Below are positions 63,463 to 64,000 of a stretch of DNA of 64,000 nt, piece after piece; position 1 is the first letter of the stretch, and every line of letters starts with the position of its first letter. A program made the translations under genes and the position numbers. This DNA comes from CBDBFH01 sp965204775 (GTDB lineage: Bacteria > Pseudomonadota > Alphaproteobacteria > JAPOUT01 > G958296285). The notes under the pieces are model-generated. The model saw nothing but the letters and a program-made list of their open reading frames with translations, did no database searches and was not told the origin of the DNA. The stretch is taken from contig CBDBFH010000019.1 in assembly GCA_965204775.1 (NCBI GenBank), forward strand, positions 62,001 through 126,000, given 5' to 3'.

Positions 63463-64000
63463 GGGAAAACCTCCGGCTCCGGGCTTGACAAAAACATCTC
63501 CTGCGCCCCGGGCAAGGCGGCGGGCCCATGCGCGGCCATCACGATCAGCCCGCCGGCGGCGAGATGATCGCGCAGCAGACCGGTCAGTTGGTCCTGCGCC
63601 GCACGATCCAGAGCGGTGAACGGCTCGTCGAGCAGCCAGAGGGGGCGCGGATCGAGCAGCAGGCGGCTTAGCGCCAGCCGCTGGCCCTGCCCGGCGGACA
63701 GGGCGCGCAAGGGCAGATCGGCGCAAGGGGCAAGGCCGAAACAGGCCAGCGCGGCGCGCAAATTTTCTTCCGGCGGCGCGGCGCGGGTCAAAAGGCGGGC
63801 CTGAAAGGCGAAGGCCTCCAGCAGACGCAGGCGGGCGGCGGGGCGCGCAAAGGGCGGCGGCCCGGCATGGGCGACATAATGCAGGCGCGCGGCGGTTTTC
63901 GTCCGAAAGACGATCCGCCCGGCCTGCGGGCGCAAGAGACCGGCGATCAGACGCAGCAGGCTGGTCTTGCCCGCGCCATTGGGGCCGCGCACGATCAGGG
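63459..64000 (-). CDS. ccmA: Heme exporter ATPase CcmA (5' end outside window)
   Basis: ATP-binding subunit of CcmAB. About 180 residues are present and the frame continues past the window end, so roughly the first 30 residues are missing. The Walker A motif GPNGAGKTSLL is at the edge, the ABC signature appears as LSAGQGQRLALSRLLL, and Walker B is LWLLDEPFTALD. Its stop overlaps the TTG start of ccmB by 4 nt. The apparent GTG at 63992 is an internal Val codon, not a start. Confidence 0.93.
   Translation of the reverse strand, partial: LIVRGPNGAGKTSLLRLIAGLLRPQAGRIVFRTKTAARLHYVAHAGPPPFARPAARLRLLEAFAFQARLLTRAAPPEENLRAALACFGLAPCADLPLRALSAGQGQRLALSRLLLDPRPLWLLDEPFTALDRAAQDQLTGLLRDHLAAGGLIVMAAHGPAALPGAQEMFLSSPEPEVFP

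Overview
The window is a continuous, gene-dense stretch of a very GC-rich chromosome, best read as an alphaproteobacterium of undetermined order. The evidence is gene order and domain layout: a five-gene atpHAGDC cluster without the Fo genes, mdh-sucCD-odhAB-lpd in one block, a pyruvate dehydrogenase E1 beta carrying a lipoyl domain, rpsP-trmD-rplS running into leuCD-leuB-asd, and System I cytochrome c maturation genes (ccmABCDG). Most neighbouring genes overlap by 1-4 nt or sit a few bases apart, and four convergent pairs overlap at their 3' ends. No gene-free stretch exceeds 300 bases.

Layout. 1-6275: end of infC, rpmI, rplT, pheS, pheT, lepA (translation). 6260-6751: a small membrane protein (minus strand) and tRNA-Ser(GGA). 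6752-9856: a compositionally different segment just behind the tRNA, holding a DUF429 protein, a broken duplicate of a gene start, a two-subunit MaoC-type hydratase and an exported DUF547 protein. 9881-15909: a valine catabolic operon led by an MFS transporter (mmsA, isobutyryl-CoA dehydrogenase, 3-hydroxyisobutyryl-CoA hydrolase, mmsB). 15902-18507: an Old Yellow Enzyme and a Tat-exported amidase, both on the minus strand. 18649-23794: an RND efflux pair and a haloalkane dehalogenase. 23800-27870: pyruvate dehydrogenase E2, E1 beta and E1 alpha plus a crotonase, minus strand. 27927-30862: EnvC-like factor, CtpA protease, RppH. 30859-38174: atpCDGAH and priA, minus strand. 38286-41569: transaldolase, XerC, an alkyl-DHAP-synthase-like flavoprotein. 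41589-50887: lpd, odhB, odhA, sucD, sucC and mdh, with one small opposite-strand gene inside. 50919-59020: phhB, a zincin-like metallopeptidase (plus strand), thpR, asd, leuB, a lipoprotein, leuD, leuC, rplS, trmD, rpsP. 59153-64000: dapF and mtaB (plus), then ccmG, ccmD, ccmC, ccmB and a truncated ccmA (minus).

Functionally this is mostly core metabolism: pyruvate oxidation, half of the TCA cycle, ATP synthase F1, leucine and aspartate-family biosynthesis, and translation. One dihydrolipoamide dehydrogenase gene, next to odhAB, is the only E3 in view and probably serves both 2-oxoacid complexes.

I found no complete mobile element, CRISPR array or defence system. The most unusual points are: six 11-bp repeats carrying TTGACA-like cores between sucC and a small orphan gene; one 18-bp minisatellite expanded in the same reading phase in both atpG and atpD; a pyruvate dehydrogenase E2 with no lipoyl domain; a frameshift in rplS; no rimM between rpsP and trmD; and a HadAB-like dehydratase pair in a tRNA-flanked foreign-looking segment.
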